Assembly (NCBI GenBank): GCA_041640815.1
Contig: JBEPZO010000006.1
Span: 3,007-67,006, forward strand
Direction: 5' to 3'
Origin: JANWZL01 sp041640815
GTDB taxonomy: Bacteria; Pseudomonadota; Gammaproteobacteria; Burkholderiales; Thiobacillaceae
Length of the DNA stretch: 64,000 bases
Below the pieces are notes generated by a model that did not search any database, had not been told where the DNA came from, and saw nothing but the letters and a program-made list of their open reading frames with translations. A program made the translations under genes and the position numbers. Of the stretch, positions 27,568-35,473 are shown in pieces. The first letter of the stretch is position 1; every line of letters starts with the position of its first letter.

Positions 27568-27898
27568 TTAGCGCGTGGTACCTAAATTGTAGTCCTTGCC
27601 GGCACGCTCTCCAACAAGTGGCTTGGTGCAGACCTGCGTGAGGCTCTTTGCCTCTGCAATGAGCAACCCTTCCGGAAGCGGGCNNNNNNNNNNTGCGCAC
27701 GTCGTCTTCGCGGGCGTTGATCATGGTGGCAAGCGTGTCGCGTATGCCTTGGATGCCACGCACCGTCTCAAAACAGACATAAAGCGAGTATTGCATGGGT
27801 GTGGCTACCGACTTGGTGTAGCGATGGATGCGACCAAGACGCTTGGGGTGCGCGATGTCGTAGGCGATGAGCCAACTGCGATGTTCGTTTAACGCCAT
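27568..27898 (-). CDS. cas2: Cas2 (second copy, cas2'), interrupted by an assembly gap
   Basis: Cas2 is the structural core of the Cas1-Cas2 spacer integrase. Before the gap the frame gives MALNEHRSWLIAYDIAHPKR and continues to residue 68 (DDVR), with the conserved AYDI strand. After the gap a different frame gives LPEGLLIAEAKSLTQVCTKP and LVGERAGKDYNLGTTR with a stop at 27568-27570. The ten N are a placeholder: the true missing length must restore frame and probably adds several residues. The protein differs clearly from the other Cas2 (29695-29979). Its start overlaps the end of the Cas1-like gene by 10 bp. I read the broken frame as an assembly artefact, not a dead gene. Confidence 0.8.
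27684..27693. other. Assembly gap (10 N)
   Basis: Ten unknown bases inside cas2'. The flanking reading frames do not join at this length, so the gap size is nominal. Confidence 0.98.
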
Positions 27899-28719
27899 TC
27901 TTCCAAAAGTTGTTGCAGACGGCGGTGTAGGCGCGCCAATATGGCACGCCCGTGCTCGCCGAGTTTTGGTCCTTGGGTATGCAAGACGGTAAGCATGGCC
28001 TTGTCGTCACCGTGCCAGCGTTCTCCCAGGCCACGTAGCTCTAGCGCCAAGACGAGCCGAAACAGGCCGGCCATGTCAGCAACGAGGTTGAGCGGTTTCG
28101 CGTCCGGCCCCCAGTACAGTGGCTTGGCACCGGCGTCCTGAATCTGTCTCAGGGCATAGGCATACAGGGCGCTATCGTAGATTGACCCGGCGGCAAGCAT
28201 GGGGGTCTCGTCTAGATAGACATAGCGGCGCACGAGTTCGCCATATTCCGGTGCTTCGATCGGCTGGCCGCGCGCCAGGCATGCTTGTCGCCAGGCGTGT
28301 AGGGTGCGCATGCGTTCGGCCCGCAGCCATTGGGCATAGTGCATGAAGCCATCGGGGCGGTCGAGTAGCTCTTCAATCAGCGCATCGAGCCGCGAGGGGG
28401 CGTGCTGCGCTGGGTAGAGGTAGGCGGCTGGCTGGCCGTCGGTGGCAACGAATATGATGGGTAGCCGCTGGTCGATGCAGGCCTTGAGCGCCTGCGCATG
28501 CCATGCGACGTTCAGGCTGCTGATGATGCGCGATAGTCGTGCCAAGGGGTAGAGGCTGTCGGCCTTATCCGCTCGCTGCACGCGCAAAGCGGGGCCGTCG
28601 AGGGCGACGCGGGTTGGCACGCGCCCTTGGAGGTAGAGCGGTAAACGCTGCGGAGCCGGGTTAGCCGCGGCGTTGTGCAGGGTGGTATGTGTCGCGCTTC
28701 GCGCGGTGTGCACGCTCAC
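27889..28719 (-). CDS. Divergent Cas1 paralogue lacking catalytic His (cas1')
   Basis: The 276-residue protein follows Cas1 directly (GTG start in GTGA overlap). Its N-terminal beta domain has a Cas1-like strand pattern (TRVALDGPALRV, YPLARLSRIISS, LPIIFVATDG). In the catalytic lobe LYWGPDAKPLNLVADMAG aligns without gaps with FYHRPAFGRESLASDLIE of the canonical Cas1. The metal-binding His is Trp203, Asp215 is kept and the acidic residue three positions on is Gly218. A Glu (Glu161) may remain. It is therefore probably catalytically inactive, serving as a structural partner or regulator of the active Cas1. Alternative: an unrelated RAMP-locus protein, but the placement and alignment argue for Cas1. 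Confidence 0.72.
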   Translation of the reverse strand: MSVHTARSATHTTLHNAAANPAPQRLPLYLQGRVPTRVALDGPALRVQRADKADSLYPLARLSRIISSLNVAWHAQALKACIDQRLPIIFVATDGQPAAYLYPAQHAPSRLDALIEELLDRPDGFMHYAQWLRAERMRTLHAWRQACLARGQPIEAPEYGELVRRYVYLDETPMLAAGSIYDSALYAYALRQIQDAGAKPLYWGPDAKPLNLVADMAGLFRLVLALELRGLGERWHGDDKAMLTVLHTQGPKLGEHGRAILARLHRRLQQLLEEWR

Positions 28720-29690
28720 GTCTCACCCTCTTCCAGGTAGGGGCTGCCTTGTTGGCGGAAATGCGCTGCAAGCCGTCGGCATTGTCTTTGCAGCAGGCGC
28801 CGGGCTGGCCCGAAATGGGTCTCATAGTGCTGATAGAACGCTTCGCGCCCGGCCTTGCCCATGAGACAAGCCTCGCCCTCGCGGCTAAAGTGTTCGGCAC
28901 GCAGCGTGCGGTCTTGGAATAGCCGCCACACCCACAGGTCGGCATGTGGTCGCAACGGCTCGATGAGGTCGGAGGCGAGCGATTCGCGGCCAAAGGCGGG
29001 ACGGTGGTAAAAACCCAGCAGGGGGTCGAGCCCGGCCATGTGGGCGGCGCGCACCGCCTCGAAGTGCAATAAGGTATAGGTGAGGGAAAGGCAGGCGTTG
29101 ACCGGGTCGCGCGGCGGGCGGCGGTTGCGGCCAGTAAATCCGAGACTAGGCGGGAACAAGGCGGCAAAACCCTCAAAATAGCACCTCGCCGCGGCGCCTT
29201 CGAGACCGCGCAGGCGTTCCACGCTAGGTGGCTGCTGCGGTGTTCCCATGTCGGCTAGCATCTGCTCGAGGTCGGTCAGTGCGCGCGTGAGCAGGTTGCG
29301 GCAGTCTGGGCGTTCAACCATGGCCTGCTTGAGCAGTCGCATCTGTGCGCGCGTCTTGGCTGCAATCTGCCGTCGCGCCCACCAAGCGCACCATGCCTGA
29401 TCCATGATGCGCTGAGCCTGGGCGATGCGGATCGCTGCGTCGTTGTGCGCCGGCCCGAGCACCACGGCCAGGCGACGGCTGTGTCGTTTCGACAGCATGA
29501 GCACCGCCGTGCCGTTTTCTGCCAAACGGGTGAGCACGCCGGCGCTGAGCGTGAGGTCGCCTTGCAGGATGACCCGCTCCAGCAGCTTGAGCGGCAGGCT
29601 GCCACGCCTTTCGCCATGCTCGTACAGGGCGAGTGCCTGGCCATCGATGCGTAGCTCCAGGGCGCGGTTATCAAGTACCAGGGTCGCCAT
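28716..29690 (-). CDS. cas1: CRISPR-associated endonuclease/integrase Cas1
   Basis: Cas1 inserts new spacers at the leader end of the array. The 324-residue chain has the beta-rich N-terminal domain (MATLVLDNRALELRIDG, LLERVILQG) and the all-helical catalytic domain. Metal ligands are visible as Glu164 in RGLEGAAARCYF, His229 in GFYHRPAFG, Asp241 and Glu244 in LASDLIEP. The ATG at 29690 lies 5 bp after the upstream cas2, and the stop overlaps cas1' (GTGA). Length is typical. There is no fused reverse transcriptase or Cas6 domain. Confidence 0.96.
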   Translation of the reverse strand: MATLVLDNRALELRIDGQALALYEHGERRGSLPLKLLERVILQGDLTLSAGVLTRLAENGTAVLMLSKRHSRRLAVVLGPAHNDAAIRIAQAQRIMDQAWCAWWARRQIAAKTRAQMRLLKQAMVERPDCRNLLTRALTDLEQMLADMGTPQQPPSVERLRGLEGAAARCYFEGFAALFPPSLGFTGRNRRPPRDPVNACLSLTYTLLHFEAVRAAHMAGLDPLLGFYHRPAFGRESLASDLIEPLRPHADLWVWRLFQDRTLRAEHFSREGEACLMGKAGREAFYQHYETHFGPARRLLQRQCRRLAAHFRQQGSPYLEEGET

Positions 29691-29694
29691 GGCT

Positions 29695-29979
29695 TTAGCC
29701 AAGATAGAAGGCGTCGGGATCAACGGGGGCTTGGGCTCGCCCAAGTGTATAAACGCGTGCACGTGGATCGAGGCCGATGAGCAGAAAGCTGTCTTCCTCT
29801 TCATCGAGCAGCAAGGCCATGTCGTGCAACAGGTGCGCGCGCTCGGCGTCGGTGAGAAAGCATTCGTACACCGATTTTTGCCCGCCGGTGGCATGCCCCT
29901 TGACGAGCTCAAGGGACAGGCGCAGCCGTCGCGGGTCGGCGACGTCGTAGGCAGCGAGGTATAAGGTGCGTTGAGTCAT
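29695..29979 (-). CDS. cas2: CRISPR-associated protein Cas2 (first copy)
   Basis: The 94-residue protein has the Cas2 ferredoxin fold pattern: TLYLAAYDVADPRRL, with the conserved Asp in AYDV, then GGQKSVYECFLTDAE and a final strand. It would bridge Cas1 dimers during spacer integration. The ATG overlaps the stop of the ARPP-1-like gene by 4 bp, and the stop is 4 bp before cas1. It is clearly different in sequence from cas2' at 27568, so the locus has two distinct Cas2 proteins. Confidence 0.94.
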   Translation of the reverse strand: MTQRTLYLAAYDVADPRRLRLSLELVKGHATGGQKSVYECFLTDAERAHLLHDMALLLDEEEDSFLLIGLDPRARVYTLGRAQAPVDPDAFYLG

Positions 29980-30923
29980 TGCGGTTGTGCTTTACCGACC
30001 GGAGTGACCGGATAAGCGAACAGATGCACGATGCGCCCAGCATATTGCAGACAACTTGCCTGCACGTGTTGGCCGTCGAGCTGCCAAGCGCTGCCAAGCC
30101 CCGGTGTGCTTAAGGGGCTGGTGTTGGCTTGACGCAGTGCGTCCAGACCTGCCTCGGGCCAATCGTGTGTGCTGGCTTGCCCTGGCGACTGGGGGTCATA
30201 GAGCTCGATGCCATAGCCGCGCAGCAGCCGGGGCAGGACGGCCGAAAAGGTTGCGGGCGCGTCGAACAGGTCCATGCCCAGGAGCTTGCCATCGAGCATG
30301 AAGATGGCCCCGACTTGATGCGCTAGCGCCTGGACATGGGCCTCGATGGCCTTGAGGTCGGCCGCATGACGCTCATACAAGGCAGCGACCGACTCGGTAC
30401 GCGATCGTGCCGCCATGCGTTGTGACTTGAGCCGGATTTCCTCCCACACGGCATATTGATGATCGACCGTGCGCGGCGCAGCGCCGTCAGGCTGCCGGGC
30501 GGCCGCCTTGGCAGCACGCAGGCGAGCATAAGCGAGGCTGTCGTAGCCGGTGAAATCGTTGCCACGGGTGTAGCCCCAGCGCCCCTGTTCGACGCAGTAT
30601 ACGTCCAGTTCCAGCGTGGCGTGCGGCGGCGCGAGCAAACTCGAGTGCAGCACGCGGTTCTGCATAGCGCCGATGAGGATGTCGCCATCGAGCAGCAGGA
30701 TAGGCCGGTCTGACAGATTCACGAACAAAAGGCGGTTGACTTGGGCCCGTCCGGGTATTTCTTCCATCCGGCATAAGCGCGCATCGATTGCCTGCACGAG
30801 GGTCTTGTAGTCCGGCTCGCCATACTGCGCAGCAATCAGGGGGTATATGTGCAGCCGTCCATGCGGGATGGGCGCGCCGAGCGTCAGGTTGTCCAAGGCG
30901 TGGTGCAGAATTTCGAGGTTCAT
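29976..30923 (-). CDS. ARPP-1-like domain protein in the cas operon
   Basis: The 315-residue protein is not a standard Cas protein. It contains RPILLLDGDILIGAMQNRVL, then LLAPPHATLELDVYCVEQGRW, DHQYAVWEEI, a region VGAIFMLDGKLLGMDLFDAP and LPRLLRGYGIELYD. These match my memory of the ARPP-1 family (DUF6569), named for association with ADP-ribosylglycohydrolases and rhodanese-phosphatases. Its activity is unknown. The start ATG at 30923 has GAGG 8 bp upstream; a TTG at 30941 is less likely. It overlaps cas2 by 4 bp, so it is co-translated with the adaptation genes. An ADP-ribosylglycohydrolase lies in the same locus at 50521-51285. Confidence 0.7.
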   Translation of the reverse strand: MNLEILHHALDNLTLGAPIPHGRLHIYPLIAAQYGEPDYKTLVQAIDARLCRMEEIPGRAQVNRLLFVNLSDRPILLLDGDILIGAMQNRVLHSSLLAPPHATLELDVYCVEQGRWGYTRGNDFTGYDSLAYARLRAAKAAARQPDGAAPRTVDHQYAVWEEIRLKSQRMAARSRTESVAALYERHAADLKAIEAHVQALAHQVGAIFMLDGKLLGMDLFDAPATFSAVLPRLLRGYGIELYDPQSPGQASTHDWPEAGLDALRQANTSPLSTPGLGSAWQLDGQHVQASCLQYAGRIVHLFAYPVTPVGKAQPQ

Positions 30924-31103
30924 GGCGATCCTCGGTTTCAAGCTGAGTGCAGCTTAGCGCCTGCATAACCTGCCTGCCGGAACGGCAAGCTTGCGGACTA
31001 GCGCGCCCCACACCAGGCACCTCATGGGGACAGGCCGACGGTTATGACAACGGCAACGAGACGGCGCCCGGCCGTCAGTGGCAGGGCGCGAGATGCCTCG
31101 TTG

Positions 31104-31538
31104 CTATGCGCCGTCGCTGGCTTGGGCTACTGTTTCGGTTGTTGCCTGACCGCCCATCTCGACCGTGATCAGGCTAGGGTAGTCGAAGGCGGCGCCGCTA
31201 CCGGCATCCAGGGCCGCGCCGACGATGCCGCCGAACAGGATGTTGCCGAAGGCCATGGCCTTGGTGGTGGACTTGACTGTGGCAAGCCCCGGCGGCAGCG
31301 GCGCCTTCTCACAGCGCAGGTGCAAGTCGCTGTAGCTGCGAGCTACCGTGACGCTGCCTGGCGTGGTGACATACCACGTGCCCTTGTCATTGTTGAGTTT
31401 GCATTGGGCGCCAGTGACCATTTCCCCTTTGTGTCGTGTCTCGACACTCACGGGCTGGTTGTGGCCGGTGACGATAGAGGCGCAGCCGCAGGTCAGACTA
31501 GCCAGAGCGGTAATGAGGATAGACGTGTTGCAATGCAT
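31104..31538 (-). CDS. Hypothetical lipoprotein
   Basis: The 144-residue product has a lipoprotein-like signal (MHCNTSILITALASLTCGC), then a small domain with SIVTGHNQPVSVETRHKGE, GTWYVTTPGSVTVARSYSDL and a Gly-rich hydrophobic segment NILFGGIVGAALDAGSGAAF ending in DYPSLITVEM. Small proteobacterial lipoproteins with DxGSGAAFDYP occur widely. It has no known CRISPR role; its place inside the cas region may be accidental, or it may be an envelope partner of the adjoining membrane SAVED-like protein. Confidence 0.75.
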   Translation of the reverse strand: MHCNTSILITALASLTCGCASIVTGHNQPVSVETRHKGEMVTGAQCKLNNDKGTWYVTTPGSVTVARSYSDLHLRCEKAPLPPGLATVKSTTKAMAFGNILFGGIVGAALDAGSGAAFDYPSLITVEMGGQATTETVAQASDGA

Positions 31539-31785
31539 GGTTCATCTCCCGTGTAAACGCCACTGCGTGGCAACGGGTGCATTGAAGACCATGCATCGTC
31601 GTTTTTTTGGGATGGCAAGCTTGCGGGGTATGAACGCCGTGTTTGCCTTTATGGCCCCATCAATGTGCGGGCGTGGACTTTACGAGCCTTGGTTTCGGTA
31701 AACGATGGAAGACATGACGAGCTGGGTGCTCGCCGTGAGACAACCGTTGCAGCCAAGCGCTCACAGCGTTGTTCAGAGGGTTCTC

Positions 31786-32304
31786 TCAGTAGCGGTCGTG
31801 GCGCAACGGGCCCCAGTTGACGTACTGGCCCTGTTGATGCTGGTAGAACAGGCAGCGCGCGCCGTTGGCAAATTCGGCACCGATGACGGCAGCGAAGGCC
31901 ACTGGTCCAGCATAAAAACAATGCACGGTGTCACAGCCTGCACGCGCGATATCGGCCGCCCTGGCGCGTAAGTCGCGGATCAGGTCGGGTAGGTCTTCGG
32001 GCTTGAGGGGGGTACTGCGCGCGAGATGAAAGCGGCGGTCATCCGGGATCGTGTTCAGCTCGGGTTGGCTAGCAATGAAGTGCTGCACTTGAGGGCGCAT
32101 GTCCCTTCCCGGCAGCAGGTCGATGATCAGGATGGCTGGACGCTGGCCCGGATCGCGGCTGACCTGCCGAAACCACTGCCGCGCGCGCCTGCGCCGACCG
32201 ATGACGACGTCGTACCAGGTCCAGAACACCGGCACGGCGAGGAGCAACCCAACTACCACACCGATGGGGTCGAGCCAATCCATGATAAAGGTGCGCAGGT
32301 CCAT
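31786..32304 (-). CDS. Membrane-anchored SAVED-like protein, candidate type III effector
   Basis: The 172-residue protein has one N-terminal membrane helix (about residues 13-31, PIGVVVGLLLAVPVFWTWY) followed by RRRRAR. The cytoplasmic domain ends with VHCFYAGPVAFAAVIGAEFA and LFYQHQQGQYVNWGPL. This C-terminal pattern (strand, hydrophobic-aGP-A-A-lG, then YxxxxGxYxxxxxL) is that of SAVED domains, which bind cyclic oligonucleotides in CBASS and some type III CRISPR systems. I infer a membrane effector switched by cyclic oligoadenylate from the Cas10 proteins. I chose ATG 32304; an in-frame TTG is at 32319. No nuclease or protease motif is present. Confidence 0.65.
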   Translation of the reverse strand: MDLRTFIMDWLDPIGVVVGLLLAVPVFWTWYDVVIGRRRRARQWFRQVSRDPGQRPAILIIDLLPGRDMRPQVQHFIASQPELNTIPDDRRFHLARSTPLKPEDLPDLIRDLRARAADIARAGCDTVHCFYAGPVAFAAVIGAEFANGARCLFYQHQQGQYVNWGPLRHDRY

Positions 32305-32439
32305 GGCAGTCAATGGCAAAGAGAGTCGATGGCGTTGCCCCGGGCCAGGTTATATTTACAGCCGGCGCCCCTTCTCAGACGGAAGGGCAAATCTCCACAG
32401 TCATGGTCTGGATCGAGGTTCCTAGAGAGCTTAGCTTCC

Positions 32440-32742
32440 CTATCGAGGGTTGGCAACGGCCTCGATGCGAAATTCCTCCAGCCGCGCCCCGTAGCGTTCC
32501 AGGTCGTCTGCGTTGAGTTCCCGGCCGCGGGCTTCGGGGGGTAAATCCAATGAGAGATTGAAATAGCGCCCGCCCCGAGCGCACACCTCGGCCGCGAGGT
32601 GGATCGGCAAGGTGCCGATTACCACGTCGCCAGCCTGGACTTCTTCAGGGTTCAGGTGAGTGATCACCGCATCGACGGCTAGCCCTTGGCGCGCAGCCCA
32701 ATCTACGGCGCCGGGGTGGCGGGTGACGAAGTAAGTGGTCAT
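32440..32742 (-). CDS. csx16: CRISPR-associated protein Csx16
   Basis: The 100-residue protein starts MTTYFVTRHPGAVDWAARQG, a hallmark of Csx16 (VVA1548 family), and has the GDVVIGTLPIHLAAEVC and RYFNLSLDLPPEARG segments. Csx16 occurs in type III loci and has been reported among small ring nucleases that degrade cyclic oligoadenylate, so it would switch off the Csx1 and SAVED-type effectors. It is 5 bp downstream of csm5 and ends the III-A operon. A truncated relative is fused to another gene at 40715-40867. Confidence 0.88.
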   Translation of the reverse strand: MTTYFVTRHPGAVDWAARQGLAVDAVITHLNPEEVQAGDVVIGTLPIHLAAEVCARGGRYFNLSLDLPPEARGRELNADDLERYGARLEEFRIEAVANPR

Positions 32743-32747
32743 GATAC

Positions 32748-34490
32748 TCAGGACTCCCCCTTCAGAACTGCGAGTTTGAGCTTCTTGCGCGCCTCTTTCC
32801 AGTCGCCCTTGCGGTCGAAGCGCTCGACGAGCTTGGGTAGCCATTCCTCGATGGCTTCCGCCAAGGCGCGTTTTTCTTCTGCCGTCCAATACTCGCCTTC
32901 CAGGGCCGCTTTGGCGAGCTTTTGCGCCTCGGCGTGTATTCCCATGTTGGGGCGCTCGCGGCGGCCGCGTAGCTGTTCGAGTTTTTGCTGCGCTAGCTCT
33001 CTGAAGGCTTCCACTGCGCGCATGTTTTCGGTCATGATGGCAAGGCGAGCCTTCTTTTCCTCAGCTTCCCGCGCTTGTTTTGCCGCTTCTTCTTCAGCCT
33101 GTCGTTTGCGCTCCTCTTCTTGCCGGCGTTGGGCATCCATTCGCTGCCTGAGCACCACGTAACGTTTCTGTTGTTCTGCTAGCTTCGTAGCGAAGTCTCT
33201 GGCAGAACTCAAGTAAGGCTCACAAATTTCTTTGAGCACCGGTCTTTCCTGGATGGGGGCCTCCATGGGCAGCAATTCCACCAGCATCCAGCCGAAGGGC
33301 AACAGCCCCTCGTTCTGATCTTTTGCCTTCGCTGCAAGCCAGAAGGTCTTTGCATTATCGGCGTATTCCGGCTGCATTCCGCGACCGCGCATGATTTTTA
33401 TTTTTCGCACGCCGTTGAGTGTGACCGACTCTGCTCCCGAGTGACGCCCGACGCGCAGGAGGAAGACATCGCCCTGCTCCATGTCTTGCTTGAGGGAGGA
33501 AAGCAGGAGCTCTATGGATTTTCTCCAGGTCTGGTCAAGAAAACCACGCTCACTCAATATCCGGTTCTCAGCTAGCAGAATGGGTTGGTAGAAAGCGTTG
33601 CAATCGCGGGCGATGCGCTTTATATCAAAACGCAGCGCTGGGTCAGGGAGCTGGCGCCGGTTTTTGCGGTATTGCTCCGGTAATCCCTCGACAGATTGCA
33701 AGTTGACCTGCCCCCAGAAGGCTCGATAATACATGCCGGGAATGCATTCGAGGACCTGATAAAGATTATTTGCCTCAGCTTGTGAGGGGCGAATCCTGCC
33801 CATTCGATCTTTTACTGGCGTCTTCTTGCGGTTTACCGCAAGACGCATCTCGGTCGCTGGCAGGTCAGTGTGGGCTTTCCATGCGGCATCCGAAAGTTGT
33901 ACCAGGCGCATCGGATCGCGTTCGAGCGACATACGTGGTCTGGCTTGAGGATCGAAATACTTAAAAAGCCGACCCTGGAATTCGTGTAGCCCCTTGCTCT
34001 CAGTTGCGCGGGCCCCATTGTTCACGCGGTCAAGCAGTGCCGTTCGTATTGCGCCCTTGAGCGATGATCCATACAGCAAGGGCAAACGGCTCGTAGGATT
34101 GAAGCTTGTGCGGTCGATCTCAAGTCGGTTGAGCACCACGCCTCCGCCCGCTTCCTTGTTGGCGACTTGTCCCACCCGGCTGGCATAGAGGGCTGCAACA
34201 CCAGCTAGAACGGGTATGTGCCGCGTAGCATGGGCCATGAGCGCCTCACGGCGTTCAAAAAAGAATCGCTGCACTGCCTGAATCATTGCGGCGTCTGGTC
34301 TGCGATTGCCGATATCCAAGAGCGTCTTGCGATCGGCCGCTGACAGTACGTTCATGACCGCCGCCGTATCGAATTCGTGTAGGATGCCATCTTCGATCAC
34401 GTAGTTGGTCGGCTCGTAGGATTCGCCTGTACCGATGTGAACAGGAGATAGCGGCGTGATAAGCATCCGGTAGCTCGCAAAAACACTCAT
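32748..34490 (-). CDS. csm5: Type III-A RAMP protein Csm5 with long charged C-terminal extension
   Basis: Csm5 caps the crRNA 3' end of the Csm complex and recruits maturation nucleases. The start has the RAMP pattern LITPLSPVHIGTGESYEPTN, and LPLLYGSSLKGAIRTALLD is the Gly-rich RAMP loop. At 580 residues it is far longer than usual Csm5 (about 350-400). From about residue 410 it continues with a highly charged coiled-coil (QRRQEEERKRQAEEEAAKQA) and a helical tail ending WLPKLVERFDRKG. The extension is in frame with no stop, so it is a real fusion. The start overlaps the csm4 stop by 4 bp. Confidence 0.9.
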   Translation of the reverse strand: MSVFASYRMLITPLSPVHIGTGESYEPTNYVIEDGILHEFDTAAVMNVLSAADRKTLLDIGNRRPDAAMIQAVQRFFFERREALMAHATRHIPVLAGVAALYASRVGQVANKEAGGGVVLNRLEIDRTSFNPTSRLPLLYGSSLKGAIRTALLDRVNNGARATESKGLHEFQGRLFKYFDPQARPRMSLERDPMRLVQLSDAAWKAHTDLPATEMRLAVNRKKTPVKDRMGRIRPSQAEANNLYQVLECIPGMYYRAFWGQVNLQSVEGLPEQYRKNRRQLPDPALRFDIKRIARDCNAFYQPILLAENRILSERGFLDQTWRKSIELLLSSLKQDMEQGDVFLLRVGRHSGAESVTLNGVRKIKIMRGRGMQPEYADNAKTFWLAAKAKDQNEGLLPFGWMLVELLPMEAPIQERPVLKEICEPYLSSARDFATKLAEQQKRYVVLRQRMDAQRRQEEERKRQAEEEAAKQAREAEEKKARLAIMTENMRAVEAFRELAQQKLEQLRGRRERPNMGIHAEAQKLAKAALEGEYWTAEEKRALAEAIEEWLPKLVERFDRKGDWKEARKKLKLAVLKGES

Positions 34491-35473
34491 GGGACTCTCC
34501 CCTTGGTGAACTCTGGCAGTGCAATACCTACCACAGGGGCATACCCTTGATGTACCGTGTCCGGTATCGCTTTCGAAAGGCGCCCCTTGCCACCAAGACC
34601 TTGCCCAATGAACGGCTCGTTCATGTATTCCGCGGGCGTAAACACGGCACCAGTGTTGGCAAGTAGCACCGGTGCCTTGAAGGGATTGCCGCTGTGCACG
34701 CCTGCATTACCGTGTCGACCAAAGCGGGTGAAGACGTTGTAGAAACAGCGTTTCGCCTGCCAATCGAGCCCTTGCGGGGCGCAAGGAGCGAGCGTCAGGT
34801 AGGCGTTGGCCCGATCCTGCGCAGGCAAGTCGCATGCTTCGAAGCTGTCCAAACGGTATTTGCCTAATCCGATGCTGGCGTCGCGCCCATACCCCAGCGC
34901 GCCTATATCCTCGATCAGCGTTTTCAGTTCTTCGTCGGACAGGCGGGCCTCATCCAGCAGAACATATAGATCGAGCTTGGGCTCTGCAAAATCACCCCCC
35001 TTCACGGCTCCCTTACCAAACCAGAGCTGCCCCATCACATAGGGCGCGAAGGCACCCACACCCGTAGTGCCCGTGAGGCGGCTGATCGTGTTGTGGGGTT
35101 GCGGACGCTCCATGAGGCTACCCCCAGGGACTGCATCGTACGCCACGCAATGCGCAAGCCACTGGGCAAGCGGTGTCGATAGTTTGTCCAGTGGCATCCA
35201 TGTACGCTTTTTCACCGCCTTACGATCTTCGTTTGGTATTTCCTCAAAGAAATGTCCTGGCAGCGTAGGCCGCGGTAGGTAGCCATGCGGAAAGGCGTCT
35301 GAGACAACGGCGTATGGATGGCCAGCGGCATAGCCTTGCAAGAGTTCCACAAGCCGTGTATTGCCAAAGCGATCTCGCACGGCCCAGCAGAGCTGGCCAA
35401 AAAATGTATCACCCTTGAGCGGAGTGCCTAGTGCCGACAGGGGCGTCAGCGTCACGCGAAAGACGCGCATCAT
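34487..35473 (-). CDS. csm4: Type III-A RAMP protein Csm4
   Basis: Csm4 binds the 5' handle of the crRNA and links Cas10 to the Csm3 backbone. The 328-residue protein begins MMRVFRVTLTPLSALGTPLK then GDTFFGQLCWAV, the typical first RAMP motif, and has Gly-rich loops IGALGYGRDASIGLGKY and FIGQGLGGKGRLSKAI. It overlaps csm3 and csm5 by 4 bp each, so the operon is tightly coupled. Confidence 0.93.
   Translation of the reverse strand: MMRVFRVTLTPLSALGTPLKGDTFFGQLCWAVRDRFGNTRLVELLQGYAAGHPYAVVSDAFPHGYLPRPTLPGHFFEEIPNEDRKAVKKRTWMPLDKLSTPLAQWLAHCVAYDAVPGGSLMERPQPHNTISRLTGTTGVGAFAPYVMGQLWFGKGAVKGGDFAEPKLDLYVLLDEARLSDEELKTLIEDIGALGYGRDASIGLGKYRLDSFEACDLPAQDRANAYLTLAPCAPQGLDWQAKRCFYNVFTRFGRHGNAGVHSGNPFKAPVLLANTGAVFTPAEYMNEPFIGQGLGGKGRLSKAIPDTVHQGYAPVVGIALPEFTKGRVP

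Noticed and set aside
27568..27898. cas2' as a true pseudogene
   Set aside because: The frame break coincides with an N gap of nominal length, and both parts are well-formed Cas2 sequence.
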